The notes: generated by a model from the letters alone, not told the origin. A stretch of 64,000 bases of DNA from Astropecten irregularis (GCA_963971285.1 OZ020247.1:16140614-16204613); one strand, 5' to 3'. Shown: positions 52,801 to 55,561, numbered from the stretch's first letter. Numbers and translations are program-made.

Positions 52801-55561
52801 ACAATTCTCCCTTGTGGATGTCTTGATCGATGATATATTCTTCCTTCTACATCTAATTTCTAACATTCGACGTCATTTTGACATGTGAGGTTGCTATTTC
52901 GATCGATTTAGGCCGATCCGTACGACGAGCGTCCATGCCAGTCGGAGAGTGGCTTAGTACCCACATCCCAACGTATCCATTAACGCGACTACCACATACA
53001 TGAAACCAGACTATCAGTGTAATAGTCAACAGAGCTAGAGAGGGCGTTATCAGTAGGGTTTGTTTCCTGCCCTATTTAGCCTCATTTAAAAAGGTGTACA
53101 CAAAACACGGAGCCAGACGATATTCTTTATTTTTCTGACTCTCGAACTATACTATACTGTACATGTACTGTACTATACAAGTTTTGCGTGATGTTTGCGT
53201 CTCGTTCGCCGCTTTTAATCACAACGGCGGTCTACACATTTAAGACGGTTTTTCTTAAATTTTATTTAATCCTCATTTATTTCCTTTTAATCATGTTTAC
53301 ATCCATAGTTCAAAGATAAAAGCCATTGGCAGTTTGTTTTGCGTAGTAAAATGCAGTCTTGGCGTAGTGTCGTAGTCACGGCTCAAATTCGTATTTGCTA
53401 CGCCCAAATCGTATATGTTGGCAACTCTGTAAGAGTTTGAAATCAACCAATGCAACAATGCAACCAATGCAACAAGTATTGTACAATGGTACAAACTGAA
53501 AAGTCTGCTGGTGCTACAGTGTAAATGTATGTGGGTATCTTTAATGAATATCATTGCCCCAACTTAGGGAGGGCACCATACAAATAGACTGTCATGTATG
53601 GTACACATACAGTCCCCATGGTTGATCTGCTTAAGGGGCCATCCATAAAGTACGTACGCACGAAATGCCGACTTTTTTGACCCCCCCTCCCCCTCTGTAC
53701 GCATGGCGTACGCAACGGTCCCAACCCCCCTCCCCCCCTGTACGCATACGCATTCCACATTAGGTTTTTGACTTCTCGCGGTCCCTTGCTTTAGCATCAA
53801 TAAAATGTCACCGTAATCCTGGCCGGTACCGTTATTGGGACGTCACTTTCAAATTCTGAAATGAATGACTAAAGTTTAACAGGTTTTTATACATTTACAG
53901 ATGGATTTTACTATTTTTTATCATGTTGAATAAGAAAAAAAAGGAAAAAACAAAACAATCCTGGTGCTTTTTTCACGTTTTTTACCTATCTTTTCGCGCG
54001 ATAATGCTATGCAAATTTTTTGTTTGCGTACGGTACGCATTGGCCTTAACCCCCCCTCCCCCCCTGTACGCATGGCGTACGCATCGGTAACAACCCCCCC
54101 TCCCCCCCTTCGTGCATACGTACTTTATGGACGGCCCCTAATTGGGACAACAAAAGACCGACTGAGCGACCAGCATTTACATGCCATCACGTGACGTACA
54201 GTGGGTATTTTGCCATCCCATTCGGTGCAGAACAGCAGTGGAAACGAGCAAAGAAGACTAATATATCATCCACATTCTTCTTTGCTCGTTTCTACTGCTG
54301 CTCTGTGCCAAATGAGACGAAAAAATACCCACCATATTGCACGTGATGGCATGTAAACACTGGTCGTGCAATCGGTCTATTATTGTCCCAATTGAGCAGA
54401 TCAACCAACATATCGGACTATGTGGACTGTACATGTACATAACAGTATTCCAGAGCAGCTTGTGTGAAAAATATGGAAGGCCTGGGGCCGATTTCATAAA
54501 GCTCTGCGACGCGTCGCAACTCGATTTGCGACGCGTCATAGCTGCGACGCGTCGCATCTATGCGGTGAGTCCATAGAGAAAGGATGCGTCTTAACTCTAC
54601 GACGCGTCGTAAGTTTTATGAAATCGGCCCCTGGAGAGTATTCAGCATTATTTGCAGATTCCTCCAGGATAGATCACTAATAAACGACTTCCGACGCTGG
54701 CAGCAAATTGTTGGTTCATCAGGCATGTCAGGTCTCCCTCCTTTCCCCAAATAATGACTCGGCAATGAGCCTGCTCAGGCTTATTTACCCACAAGCTAGT
54801 CCCTCCTGTGAGAATACTTAATTCTACAACTCCCTCCAAAGTATTTTCTTTCCGAAGTAAAAAAATTAAATGTTCTCTTAATCTCGTTGTTTCTTCAGTG
54901 AAGTAAACAAAACTGCTTTAATCTCTTTTAATAATAGATTAATTCAGTGTTTGTTTATTTGTTTGTTTCAGTTGAGACAGATATTTTCAAAAGATCTTTT
55001 CACACTATCTTCTTTTTGATCCGTGTTGAAAGCGACCTGGATCCGCCCCGGTTCAGCCTGGCAAGTTTTTGAACCGAATCCAAGAGACGCAATATTCACA
55101 CTACGTTTTTGGTGAACCGGCTCATACGACACAGATCACAGCGAAAAATGCAGTTTGGAATCAGGTTGAGATTTTCAAACCTGGGTTGATTTTGATTTGG
55201 CTAGGCTGTCCTACCCGAGTTGGCTCAGGGTTCAAAATTTTCAAGTGTGAAAAGGCTTGACAAAAATCTTGGGGTTTGATCTGGTTCCATCCCCGAGATT
55301 TTGGATAGTGTGAACAGCCTTAAAGATAGGCCGTGTACAGGGGTAGATGCCTGGGTTATGATTGGCTTTGGGTATACGTTGTTTTTGTCAGCAAACTTTG
55401 ACTCTCACTGCCCATCCACAATGAAAACCTTCCAATCTTTTAGGTGACCTACCGTCCTTCAAACCTCCACTCCACCCACTGTCCATTGGAGAGTTTGTAC
55501 TCGTACAAGTCATTCTTGTTCTGGAGATTGGAATTGGAGTAAATATCGCCAGTGTAACCAC
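10715..55561 (-). CDS. LZTR1: LZTR1 orthologue, 3' 17 coding exons (5' end outside window)
   Basis: Seventeen minus-strand exons (A 55561-55453 to Q 10885-10715) join in frame to 2063 nt, giving 687 residues (the first is split) and TGA. Residues 1-234 are Kelch repeats ([73 protein letters not shown]). Residues about 235-418 are BTB-1 with its BACK start ([31 protein letters not shown]). Residues about 419-631 hold the rest of BACK-1, BTB-2 ([37 protein letters not shown]) and BACK-2. The order matches human LZTR1 (840 aa), whose first 120 or so residues are missing here. Known role: CUL3 adaptor that ubiquitinates RIT1 and RAS GTPases and restrains MAPK signalling. All introns are GT-AG except D/E, which is GC-AG. 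Confidence 0.97.
10992..11178 (-). CDS. LZTR1: LZTR1 exon P, BACK-2
   Basis: [62 protein letters not shown], the counterpart of human [25 protein letters not shown]-type sequence. Acceptor ATCCCAG, donor ACCAAG|GTACGG. Confidence 0.96.
11264..11653. mobile_element. GGGGCCGATTTCA-ended MITE (family D)
   Basis: Left GGGGCCGATTTCACGAAACT, right end inverted GGCCGATTTCACGAAAGACT. A second inner terminus (GACCGATTTCACGAAACTTC at about 11351) suggests a nested or duplicated copy. The interior carries repeated CTTAAGATCGATCT and CTTAGACGAG-like steps. Non-coding; it lies in the intron between exons O and P. Confidence 0.6.
11711..11808 (-). CDS. LZTR1: LZTR1 exon O, BTB-2
   Basis: [32 protein letters not shown]; human [32 protein letters not shown]. 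Acceptor TTTTTCAG. The donor that keeps frame (L569 split, then YLFSAP) is TCTCT|GTATCC, a weak match to the consensus. Confidence 0.93.
12103..12242. mobile_element. MITE, TIR GGGCCTGTTTGTTTC
   Basis: The perfect 15-base inverted ends GGGCCTGTTTGTTTC flank a 140-bp unit containing GATCAGAGATCAGG. A partial relative ending AAACTAACAGGCCC lies at 11835-11935. Intron N/O. Confidence 0.6.
12779..12963 (-). CDS. LZTR1: LZTR1 exon N, BTB-2 start
   Basis: [61 protein letters not shown]; very close to human ([38 protein letters not shown]). Acceptor ATATCCAG, donor GTCAAT|GTACGT. Confidence 0.97.
13275..13535. repeat. Two tandem units of about 133 bp with internal inverted repeats
   Basis: TTCTCATGCTTGAGAAATCT occurs at about 13289 and 13422, and its complement TTTCTCAAGCATGAGAA closes each unit. 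Both units share GACACCAAT.CTGAGAGTGACC. The arms could fold into hairpins. Confidence 0.65.
13547..13641. repeat. Hairpin with 24-nt perfect arms
   Basis: CTTGGGAAAAAGAACAAGGG (and CCAA) at 13550 is repeated inverted at about 13618-13641, with a 44-nt spacer. It adjoins the tandem units and the armadillo-like fragment. Confidence 0.6.
13650..13885 (-). pseudogene. Decayed ARMC5-like armadillo fragment (candidate)
   Basis: In intron M/N of LZTR1, the minus strand reads [11 protein letters not shown], then 13 extra residues, then [22 protein letters not shown]5 exon 3 in this same window has LMALLNLMVFEGVRV followed by AGAVEIFIERGK. The DNA is also alike (GGGGTTAGGGT, GTAGAGATCTTCA versus GTGGAGATCTTCA). 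There are no splice sites, start or conserved flanks, so I read it as a partial duplication remnant. It could instead be a chance or unrelated armadillo fragment. Confidence 0.4.
14061..14229 (-). CDS. LZTR1: LZTR1 exon M, BACK-1
   Basis: [39 protein letters not shown]...; human [37 protein letters not shown]. Acceptor CCTTGTAG, donor GACAT|GTAAGC, phase 1. Confidence 0.96.
14584..14745. mobile_element. Foldback element with roughly 65-nt arms
   Basis: AAATATCACATGGTTTATTT with GGGTGGACAGTCGATTCTAG is mirrored by CTAGAATTGACTATCCACCC and CCATGTGATATTTGTATA. Arms of 60-70 nt enclose a short loop with TTGAAAGTTGACAAA and its inverse. Non-coding. Confidence 0.65.
15117..15233 (-). CDS. LZTR1: LZTR1 exon L, BACK-1 start
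   Basis: [39 protein letters not shown]; human [24 protein letters not shown]. Acceptor CTCCACCAG, donor ATTAAG|GTAAAC. Confidence 0.93.
15305..15975 (+). repeat. Tandem array of about six tRNA-headed SINE units
   Basis: Units of about 115 bp begin near 15311, 15427, 15541, 15657, 15770 and 15877. Each starts GGGCTGGATAGCTCAGATGR (A-box like), then AGAGTACCAGTATGGCAGTT, then GGCTTCTGACTGGCACCCTG and ACTGACTATAGGGAGGCCCC. The B box is poorly kept. The same unit occurs twice at 35278-35545 on the other strand. Confidence 0.75.
16044..16108 (-). CDS. LZTR1: LZTR1 exon K (65 nt)
   Basis: (N)[21 protein letters not shown]; human VEDVLLIMDVYKLAL. Acceptor ATTGTAG, donor ATAGAG|GTATGT, phase 0. 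Confidence 0.94.
16141..16532. mobile_element. TTAA element family B, copy 1 (Kolobok/T2-like)
   Basis: TTAAGGCAGCGTACAGGATT to the inverted TTAAAGGGAGCATATAGGAT, with TTAA at each end. It is nearly the same sequence as 25755-26145 in reverse orientation. It abuts LZTR1 exon K (32 bp away). Confidence 0.7.
16605..18254. mobile_element. 1650-bp hAT-like non-autonomous element
   Basis: Inverted ends CAGGGCTGGAAATAA, flanked by the direct repeat GTGCTG (16599-16604 and 18255-18260). CAGGG ends are typical of hAT elements; a 6-bp duplication is shorter than the usual 8. The subterminal regions are rich in GGGCACCAAGGCC and GGGCACSACGGCC. I see no transposase in the interior. It was inserted into the head of a SINE. 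Confidence 0.65.
18255..18600 (+). repeat. tRNA-derived SINE, family 2
   Basis: GTGCTGTGGCATAGTGGTCT (A-box region) and GGGTTCGAGTTCAGCC (B box) are followed by CTAGGGCAAGACGTTTTGTC and CTTCACCCAGGAGTAAATGG, a central block found in widespread animal SINEs. The tail ends CCTGGGTGGATATGTTGC. A minus-strand copy lies at 37880-38125. Confidence 0.7.
18604..18745 (-). repeat. tRNA-derived SINE, family 3
   Basis: Minus strand: AATGGCATCTGCACTAGAAA, GGGTTCAAATCCAACCTGAG, GCGCATGATTTTTTCATATG. A plus-strand relative is at 23705-23945 (AGCTAGCTCGTTGGCCTATT, GGGGTTCGAATCCCACTTGA). It sits directly against the exon J donor. Confidence 0.65.
18746..18920 (-). CDS. LZTR1: LZTR1 exon J, BTB-1
   Basis: An acidic variable stretch ([15 protein letters not shown]) followed by conserved BTB sequence ([20 protein letters not shown]). 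Acceptor AATACCAG, donor ATACAGA|GTAAGA, phase 1. A SINE lies directly downstream of the donor region. Confidence 0.94.
18996..19126. mobile_element. Partial family C MITE
   Basis: TATCACATGTGATTGTTCTT, GGCTATTGTTCGCTGACCAT and TTATTGGGCAAGACATTTTT match the interior of the complete copies at 24023-24268 and 46568-46815. The terminal GGGGCC ends are lacking. Confidence 0.55.
19383..19515. mobile_element. Family D MITE fragment
   Basis: AGGGTCGATTTCACCAAACT on the left, followed by ATCGTAGGACATA and ATCGATTGTAGGGCTTAC. The right terminus is incomplete. It resembles 26815-26956. Confidence 0.5.
19554..19655 (-). CDS. LZTR1: LZTR1 exon I, BTB-1
   Basis: [34 protein letters not shown], matching the human QGHVAIV..SRWLRRKITQARER block (BTB helix carrying the HxxIL-like core). 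Acceptor CTGCAG, donor GCACAG|GTCAGT. Confidence 0.94.
19745..20040 (-). repeat. SINE family 1 with its extended body
   Basis: Minus-strand head GAGCTGGATAGCTCAGTTGG, B box TGGTTTGAATTCCTGCTCCA. A body extends right through CAGTCAAAAGCCATGAAACC and GCAATGCTGCAACCTGGGAA, shared with 59305-59590. A plus-strand copy abuts it at 20041. Confidence 0.7.
20041..20235 (+). repeat. tRNA-derived SINE, family 1 (well kept)
   Basis: GGGCTGGATAGCTCAGTTGG, TAGAGCACCTGTACGG, GGTTTGAATCCCACTCCAG, then tail TTTTTTTCCTTGTTCACC and AATTCATTCAGTTTCCCTTT. It is the clearest A and B boxes in the window, but the acceptor stem is not formed, so it is not annotated as a tRNA. Confidence 0.75.
20433..20525 (-). CDS. 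LZTR1: LZTR1 exon H, BTB-1 start
   Basis: [31 protein letters not shown]; human has YPKCTLHEDYGRLWESRQF CDVEFVLGE. Acceptor CCAACAG, donor GGGGAG|GTGAGT, phase 0. It opens the first BTB domain. Confidence 0.95.
20640..20870. mobile_element. Family C MITE, partial
   Basis: TATAGAGCTGCTTAATAGGC, TTAAGCACCAAAAACCTTGG and AATCAGTACGCCAGC match 25570-25750 closely. The outer GGGGCC termini are worn. Confidence 0.55.
21346..21645 (+). repeat. LINE reverse-transcriptase tail fragment
   Basis: The plus-strand reading contains [13 protein letters not shown]...[26 protein letters not shown]. The arrangement W.PT.G....G, .TGL..EEL..CM.DRDVWK is the familiar C-terminal tail of non-LTR retrotransposon reverse transcriptases. 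It is only the 3' end; no catalytic motifs are in the window, and the clade is not assignable. Confidence 0.5.
21646..22629. other. Intron G/H sequence without recognisable genes
   Basis: Unique-looking intronic DNA. It has a short GATGATGATGATG microsatellite near 22297 and TAGC-rich steps leading into the 55-bp satellite. I see no exon-like conserved reading frame here. Confidence 0.5.
22635..23017. repeat. 55-bp satellite, about seven copies
   Basis: GGTGTGAAGCATAGCCCGGG recurs at exactly 55-bp spacing (about 22701, 22756, 22811, 22866, 22921, 22976). Each unit carries AGCCCAGGATATCCCGGGTG, which is palindromic around GATATC/CCCGGG, then TATAGGATGTGTA. Confidence 0.85.
23152..23460. mobile_element. 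Family A element, 3' end cut by a SINE fragment
   Basis: Starts CTAAAGGTATAATACATGAT and keeps the family A interior (CACAGAACAGC, TTTCACGCATTTCTGG-like, TCTACCAGGACCATCTTCAT), stopping at GTAAATCTGTGAAC where a family 2 SINE fragment (23459-23545) begins. Confidence 0.55.
23705..23945 (+). repeat. tRNA-derived SINE, family 3
   Basis: CAGCTAGCTCGTTGGCC (A box) and GGGGTTCGAATCCCACTTGA (B box), then GCATGATTTTTTTCATGTGC and AAAGGCACTTAGTGAAGTGC. The tRNA-like head is about 75 nt. Confidence 0.65.
24023..24268. mobile_element. Family C MITE, complete
   Basis: GGGGCCAATTTCACAGCTCT at the left; inverted right end GGGGCCAATTTCACAGCGCT. Inside: CATTTCTGTCTTAATAAAAA, TTGTTCTTTGGCTGCTGTTC, TTATTGGGCAAGACATTTTT. 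About 246 bp, non-coding; sister of 46568-46815. Confidence 0.7.
24589..24952. mobile_element. TTAA element family A, copy
   Basis: TTAAAGATAACTTCATACTT to AAAGTATGATAGTACTTTTAA-type end, TTAA both sides. The interior has GATTCATGGGCAAAATATCA and CATTTCAGGC. Confidence 0.7.
25553..26170. mobile_element. Family C MITE interrupted by a TTAA element
   Basis: Left GGGACCCAATTTCATAGAGC and right GCTCTATGAAATTGGCCCC enclose family C sequence (GCACCAAAAACCTTGGTAAA). At 25755-26145 a family B TTAA element has been inserted. The sister arm shows the uninterrupted TTAAGCAGCTCTATGAAATT, giving the empty site. Confidence 0.7.
25755..26145. mobile_element. TTAA element family B, copy 2 (nested)
   Basis: From TTAAAGGGAGCATATATAGG to the inverted TTAAAGGCAGCGTACAGGAC, with TTAA on both sides (25755-25758 and 26142-26145). 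It is a reversed near-copy of 16141-16532. The TTAAAGGRR terminus fits the Kolobok T2 group. Confidence 0.75.
26815..27092. mobile_element. Two adjoining family D MITEs
   Basis: Unit 1 (26815-26956): GGGGTCGATTTCACCAAACT to TCATGAAATCAACCCC. Unit 2 (26957-27092): GGGGCCGATTTCACTAATGC to TAAGTGAAATCGACCCC. They share termini but their interiors differ (TCGTAGGGCTT versus TTTACGATCATCGCTTAA). Confidence 0.65.
27093..27480. other. Intron G/H, unique sequence
   Basis: No gene or repeat recognised apart from short ATTCAATT-rich runs near 27430-27470 and a partial GGGGCCAATTTGATAAAGC terminus at 27480. Confidence 0.4.
27711..27821 (-). CDS. LZTR1: LZTR1 exon G, last Kelch blade
   Basis: [37 protein letters not shown]; the human counterpart is [20 protein letters not shown]. 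Acceptor GATTCAG, donor TTCCAG|GTAAGC. It follows exon F directly, without the roughly 60-residue linker I recall for human LZTR1. Confidence 0.96.
27885..28075 (+). repeat. tRNA-derived SINE, family 1
   Basis: AACAAAGATAATTGACTATT, GGGCTGGAAAGCTCAGTTGG, GGTTTGAATCCAGCTCCAG, CAATTTTTCCTTGTTCC and TTTTCCCTTGTGGTTATTTG. It fills half of the 396-bp intron F/G. Confidence 0.75.
28219..28273 (-). CDS. LZTR1: LZTR1 exon F (55 nt)
   Basis: (C)[18 protein letters not shown], matching human CYDVDFQTWEVVQPSSDSE. Acceptor TTGCGTAG, donor GTCAG|GTAAGT, phase 0. Confidence 0.95.
28450..28945. other. Intron E/F, no genes seen
   Basis: Mostly unique DNA with a G10 run near 28660 (GGGGGGGGGGCGCTAG) and an A-rich patch near 28576. 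Nothing coding recognised. Confidence 0.4.
28950..29240. repeat. 41-bp degenerate tandem repeat, about seven copies
   Basis: TTTGGATATCTGCCAACTGT then GCAATGGTCGCCTAATGCA recur at 41-42 bp spacing (e.g. 29062, 29104, 29145, 29186). It lies directly downstream of exon E's donor. Confidence 0.7.
29309..29455 (-). CDS. LZTR1: LZTR1 exon E
   Basis: [48 protein letters not shown]. Contains the hallmark [14 protein letters not shown]...[10 protein letters not shown] of LZTR1. Acceptor TTTTCAG, donor TACTG|GTGAGT, phase 2. Confidence 0.97.
29700..30932. repeat. 30-bp minisatellite, about 41 units, with a 270-bp higher-order period
   Basis: Plus-strand unit AACATCCCCAGGAACTGAAA + ATGTTGTATG. Variant units (ATGTCGCATG, AACAACCACAGG, AACATGCCCAGG) recur in the same order nine units apart: the TATGTCGCATG variants at 29731 and 30001 are 270 bp apart. 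A one-base shift of register occurs near 30505. Because 30 is a multiple of 3, several frames stay open on both strands; these are not genes. It lies within LZTR1 intron D/E. Confidence 0.92.
30939..31078 (-). CDS. LZTR1: LZTR1 exon D, with a GC splice donor
   Basis: [47 protein letters not shown]. Acceptor GTCATAG. Joining to exon E in frame (QEK-R-WRKI, human KDKTWTRI) requires the exon to end AAAGAG|GCAAGT, a consensus GC-type donor; the nearby CAA|GTAGTC would shift the frame. A minisatellite starts within about 10 bp of the donor. Confidence 0.93.
31140..33676. other. Large LZTR1 intron C/D, unassigned sequence
   Basis: Relatively GC- and purine-rich DNA with short plus-strand open frames that match nothing I know. 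It repeats a TCAAGAGCATCAA-like phrase (about 32165, 32338 and 32462). A GAGAGA run lies near 31536. 33200-33480 is unique with no repeat recognised. No exon supported. Confidence 0.35.
33677..33875. mobile_element. Family A element, partial
   Basis: TTAAAGGTGTTACTTGGTAG, CAAAAACAGAAATGTTCACA, GGTGGTGGAAGAATTATACC, ending near GGTCAAGATC. The other half is absent. Confidence 0.55.
33940..34262. mobile_element. Long-arm foldback MITE (family F), copy 1
   Basis: Left ACACAGACTTCTTTCATTGC and CCAGTTTGAATTTCCCAGAC; the right arm is the inverse (GTCTGGGAAATTCAAACTGG, GCAATGAAAGAAGTCTGTGT). Arms of roughly 130 nt include GATTCAGGGCAAGCTT. A second copy is at 51876-52175. Confidence 0.75.
34280..35277. 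other. Intron C/D, unique sequence
   Basis: No gene recognised. 34500-34700 is GC-richer, with TTTGCATAATCAT and CGCGCGGCGT, and might be a regulatory stretch, but nothing specific supports that. Confidence 0.3.
35278..35545 (-). repeat. Two tRNA-headed units (as at 15305-15975)
   Basis: Minus strand: two copies of GGGCTGG-(A)GAGCTCAGATGG / GGGCTGGATAGGTCAGGTGG with the GGCTTCTGACTGGCACCCTG phrase, spaced about 120 bp. Confidence 0.65.
35952..36000. repeat. Long GC hairpin
   Basis: GGGAGAGGCAGGGGGGGTT is mirrored by AACCCCCCCTGCCCCCC and TGCCTCTCCC, forming arms of roughly 20 bp with a very short loop. Confidence 0.6.
36230..36602. mobile_element. TTAA element family A, copy
   Basis: TTAAAGGTAATATCATACTT to AGTATGATACTGCCTTTAA, TTAA both sides, complete. 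Confidence 0.75.
36771..37112. mobile_element. Family A element with worn left end
   Basis: The interior is in the opposite orientation (CATGAATCTGTATTTCTTTG near the right end) and ends CCAAAGTATGAAATTACCTTT. The left terminus starts near ACAGTTTTACAGGACTGGTA. Confidence 0.65.
37880..38125 (-). repeat. tRNA-derived SINE, family 2
   Basis: Minus-strand copy of 18255-18600: ACAGATTGTGGGTTCGAATC, CTTGGGCAAGACGCTTTATC, TTTGCCCAGGAGTAAATGGA and GGGGAGTTGAGATTGTTTCA. Confidence 0.7.
38455..38640 (+). repeat. Dispersed repeat with hammerhead-like hairpin core
   Basis: GATAAAGATCCTGCTAGGAT then CGAAACGCGTCAGGCCC, CCTAACTCCAACC, TTTTGGCTGATGAGCAGTTT. It is the same family as 8330-8457. Confidence 0.5.
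39405..39665. repeat. Inverted pair of the hammerhead-like repeat
   Basis: Minus-strand copy (GGGCCTGACGTTTCAATCCT at 39417) and plus-strand copy (TTTGAGAAAGATCCTGCTAG at about 39553) face each other with GGACAGGCATTAGGTAAAGA / TCTTTACTTGCATATTCTTG continuing the arms. Confidence 0.6.
39910..40290. mobile_element. TTAA element family A, complete copy
   Basis: TTAAAGGTAGTATCATACTT to CAAAGTATGATATTACTG with TTCCTTTAA; TTAA on both sides. Confidence 0.75.
40291..41830. other. Intron C/D, unique sequence
   Basis: AT-rich DNA with no element or exon that I can name. Minus-strand open frames at 41266-41788 have no recognisable domain and look non-coding. Confidence 0.35.
42118..42170 (+). repeat. 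G-rich tract with quadruplex potential
   Basis: Repeated GGGGGAGGGGGAAAA blocks then a G10 run; several G-runs of four or more lie close together. Confidence 0.5.
42485..43215. repeat. 79-bp satellite, about nine copies
   Basis: GACTGCTTGCTCAATAACTG recurs at 42542, 42621, 42700, 42779, 42858, 42937, 43016 and 43095 (79-bp steps), then 43182 after an 8-bp insertion (TTTCTAAG). Unit: CCTGCCACTAGGAGGGTTAC, CTTATGCAGCAGCGAGTCTG, TAAGGTATTGTAGG. A looser ACCTGTTGGA repeat precedes it (42330-42470). Confidence 0.9.
43230..44700. other. Intron C/D, unassigned sequence
   Basis: No exon found. It holds a C9 run near 43493 and, near 44070, a GTCTCAACGTTTCGACTAGC / ATCAGGAGACTT phrase that looks like the end of a Penelope-type retroelement. 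Confidence 0.35.
44722..44800. mobile_element. Possible pogo/Tigger-like terminus
   Basis: TATACAGTGAAATCTAGTTA and ACTCGAACTTCAGTGG resemble the CAGTGGAACCTCGTTA-type ends of pogo-group elements next to a TA. No matching second end was identified. Confidence 0.3.
45155..45360. mobile_element. Family A element, 3' part
   Basis: Keeps CTGAGATCAAAACTGTTTTC, GCATTTCAGTCGGAGATATT and TCTGTGAACCATTTTTGTTT; both termini are worn (GTACTGTGCTTTC). Confidence 0.5.
45545..45599 (-). CDS. LZTR1: LZTR1 exon C (55 nt)
   Basis: Short exon reading (R)[18 protein letters not shown], the counterpart of human RLNDMWTIGL...WEEV. Acceptor TTTGCAG, donor GAAGAG|GTAGGT. It ends in phase 0. Confidence 0.95.
45680..45928. 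mobile_element. Element with GAGCCN-repeat ends, copy 1
   Basis: Starts AAACCTAGGCTCAGGCTCCA and ends GAGCCGGAGCTGAGGTTTGG AAAAGGGCC. The interior is AAAATAGAGGCTTTTGGCTG, GGAAAACGGAGCTTCAGCTT, CACAACCTATATTTTCAGCA. Copies also lie at 48648-48924 and 55739-55965. Confidence 0.65.
46127..46445. mobile_element. MITE with GGGCCCAATTTCATGGAATC ends
   Basis: The perfect inverted ends GGGCCCAATTTCATGGAATC (continuing CG) enclose 319 bp with CTTACGGTAGC and GATTAAGCGCCAAAAG. Its termini resemble those of families C and D, but the interior is unrelated. Confidence 0.7.
46568..46815. mobile_element. Family C MITE, complete
   Basis: GGGGCCAATTTAATGGAGCT to CGCCATGAAATTGGCCCC, the reverse of 24023-24268 in interior order (TTGCCCAATAAAACAAATCA, GAACAACAGCCAAAGAACGA). 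Confidence 0.7.
46816..46967. mobile_element. Family D MITE directly adjoining family C
   Basis: GGGCTTGATTTCAGCAAACT to GGGCTTTGTGAAATCGACCCC; the interior CTACGATGGGTTATCCTTCG is shared with 26815-26956. Confidence 0.6.
47180..48640. other. Intron B/C, no gene seen
   Basis: AT-rich upper part, with ACACACACGCACA-like patches near 47560 and TGACGTCA motifs near 47495 and 47648. Nothing coding recognised. A short inverted repeat (CAACAGATTTGTAATACTAA / TCTGTTGCATTC) lies at 48400-48440. Confidence 0.35.
48648..48924. mobile_element. Element with GAGCCN-repeat ends, copy 2
   Basis: CTCAGGCTCAGACTCAGGCT at the left and a 14-unit GAGCCGGAGCCGGAGCCAGA-type hexamer run at 48830-48908. The interior matches copies 1 and 3. 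It ends 75 bp from exon B. Confidence 0.65.
48999..49082 (-). CDS. LZTR1: LZTR1 exon B
   Basis: [20 protein letters not shown] then AGYDGNAR; human has the same ARSAHGA...[12 protein letters not shown] blade. Acceptor TTGCCAG, donor GCAAG|GTAAAG, phase 2. Confidence 0.96.
49236..49880. mobile_element. Family A element carrying a nested hAT-like MITE
   Basis: TTAAAGGTAGTATCATACTT on the left; family A sequence resumes after 49813 (ACCCTAAAATTATACGTAAA, CTGTGAACATTTCTGTTTTG) but the right terminus is worn. The insertion lies at 49489-49805. Confidence 0.65.
49489..49805. mobile_element. 317-bp hAT-like MITE with 8-bp target duplication
   Basis: Ends CAGGGTTCTACTAGCCA and, inverted, CAGGGTTCTAGCCA. 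The direct repeat ATCTTCAT lies at 49481-49488 and 49806-49813. CAGGG termini and an 8-bp duplication define hAT. The interior has GGCGGGCCAGCCCGGC and no coding. Confidence 0.85.
49935..50225 (+). repeat. Hammerhead-like repeat followed by LINE tail (CR1/L2-like)
   Basis: TTTGATAAAGATCCTGCTAG and GATTGAAATATGTCAGGCCC, then a reading frame [20 protein letters not shown] ... [12 protein letters not shown], the usual tail of CR1/L2/Jockey-type reverse transcriptases, then TACAGCGCTTTGATCGCCTT and TGCATTATAAATACC, a typical LINE 3' end. Confidence 0.65.
51058..51423. mobile_element. TTAA element family A, complete copy
   Basis: TTAAAGGTAGTATCATACTT to AAAGTATGATATTACCTTTAA-type end; TTAA at both borders. 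Near-identical to 39910-40290. Confidence 0.78.
51438..51482 (+). repeat. G-rich tract with quadruplex potential
   Basis: GGGGTGGGGAGGGAGGGGGA followed by G10 and TGGGGGAAGGGG; directly beside a family A element. Confidence 0.55.
51876..52175. mobile_element. Long-arm foldback MITE (family F), copy 2
   Basis: CACACAGACTTCTTTCTTTG, CCAGTTTGAATTTCCTTAGA, then GAATGGACTGGTTCCTTTGT in the loop. The right arm is the inverse, more diverged than copy 1. Confidence 0.7.
52464..53429. mobile_element. hAT-like element with CAGAGTTGCCAACAT ends
   Basis: Inverted ends CAGAGTTGCCAACAT, flanked by direct repeats TAAGAG. About 965 bp. The interior is AT-rich on the right and carries a GC-rich patch (CCCCTACCGGCACGGCGCAC) on the left. 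No transposase. A 6-bp duplication, as in the 1650-bp element at 16605, suggests a related group. Confidence 0.6.
53605..54440. mobile_element. Foldback element split by a Harbinger-type insertion
   Basis: Left arm (TACAGTCCCCATGG, GGTTGATCTGCTTAA, then after the insertion TTGGGACAACAAAAGACCGA, ATGCCATCACGTGACG, GGGTATTTTGCC) is mirrored at 54258-54440. Arms are more than 150 nt; the loop is near 54255. Confidence 0.75.
53635..54138. mobile_element. PIF/Harbinger-type MITE with TAA target duplication
   Basis: Ends GGGGCCATCCATAAAGTACG and, inverted, GGGGCCGTCCATAAAGTACG; TAA at 53632-53634 and 54139-54141. Subterminal CCCCCCTCCCCC / GTACGCATGGCGTACGCA blocks occur at each end. The other arm of the host foldback keeps the uninterrupted site. 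Confidence 0.8.
54482..54635. mobile_element. Family D-type MITE with GCGACGCGTCGC palindromes
   Basis: GGGGCCGATTTCATAAAGCT to TTTTATGAAATCGGCCCC. The interior is a run of overlapping palindromes (GCGACGCGTCGCAAC, GCTGCGACGCGTCGCATC, TACGACGCGTCGTAA). Confidence 0.7.
55453..55561 (-). CDS. LZTR1: LZTR1 exon A (first visible)
   Basis: [18 protein letters not shown] ... [10 protein letters not shown], a Kelch blade nearly identical to the human one. Acceptor ATCACAG, donor GACG|GTAGGT. It starts with two bases of a Gly codon, so a previous exon ending in phase 1 must exist upstream. Confidence 0.96.
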
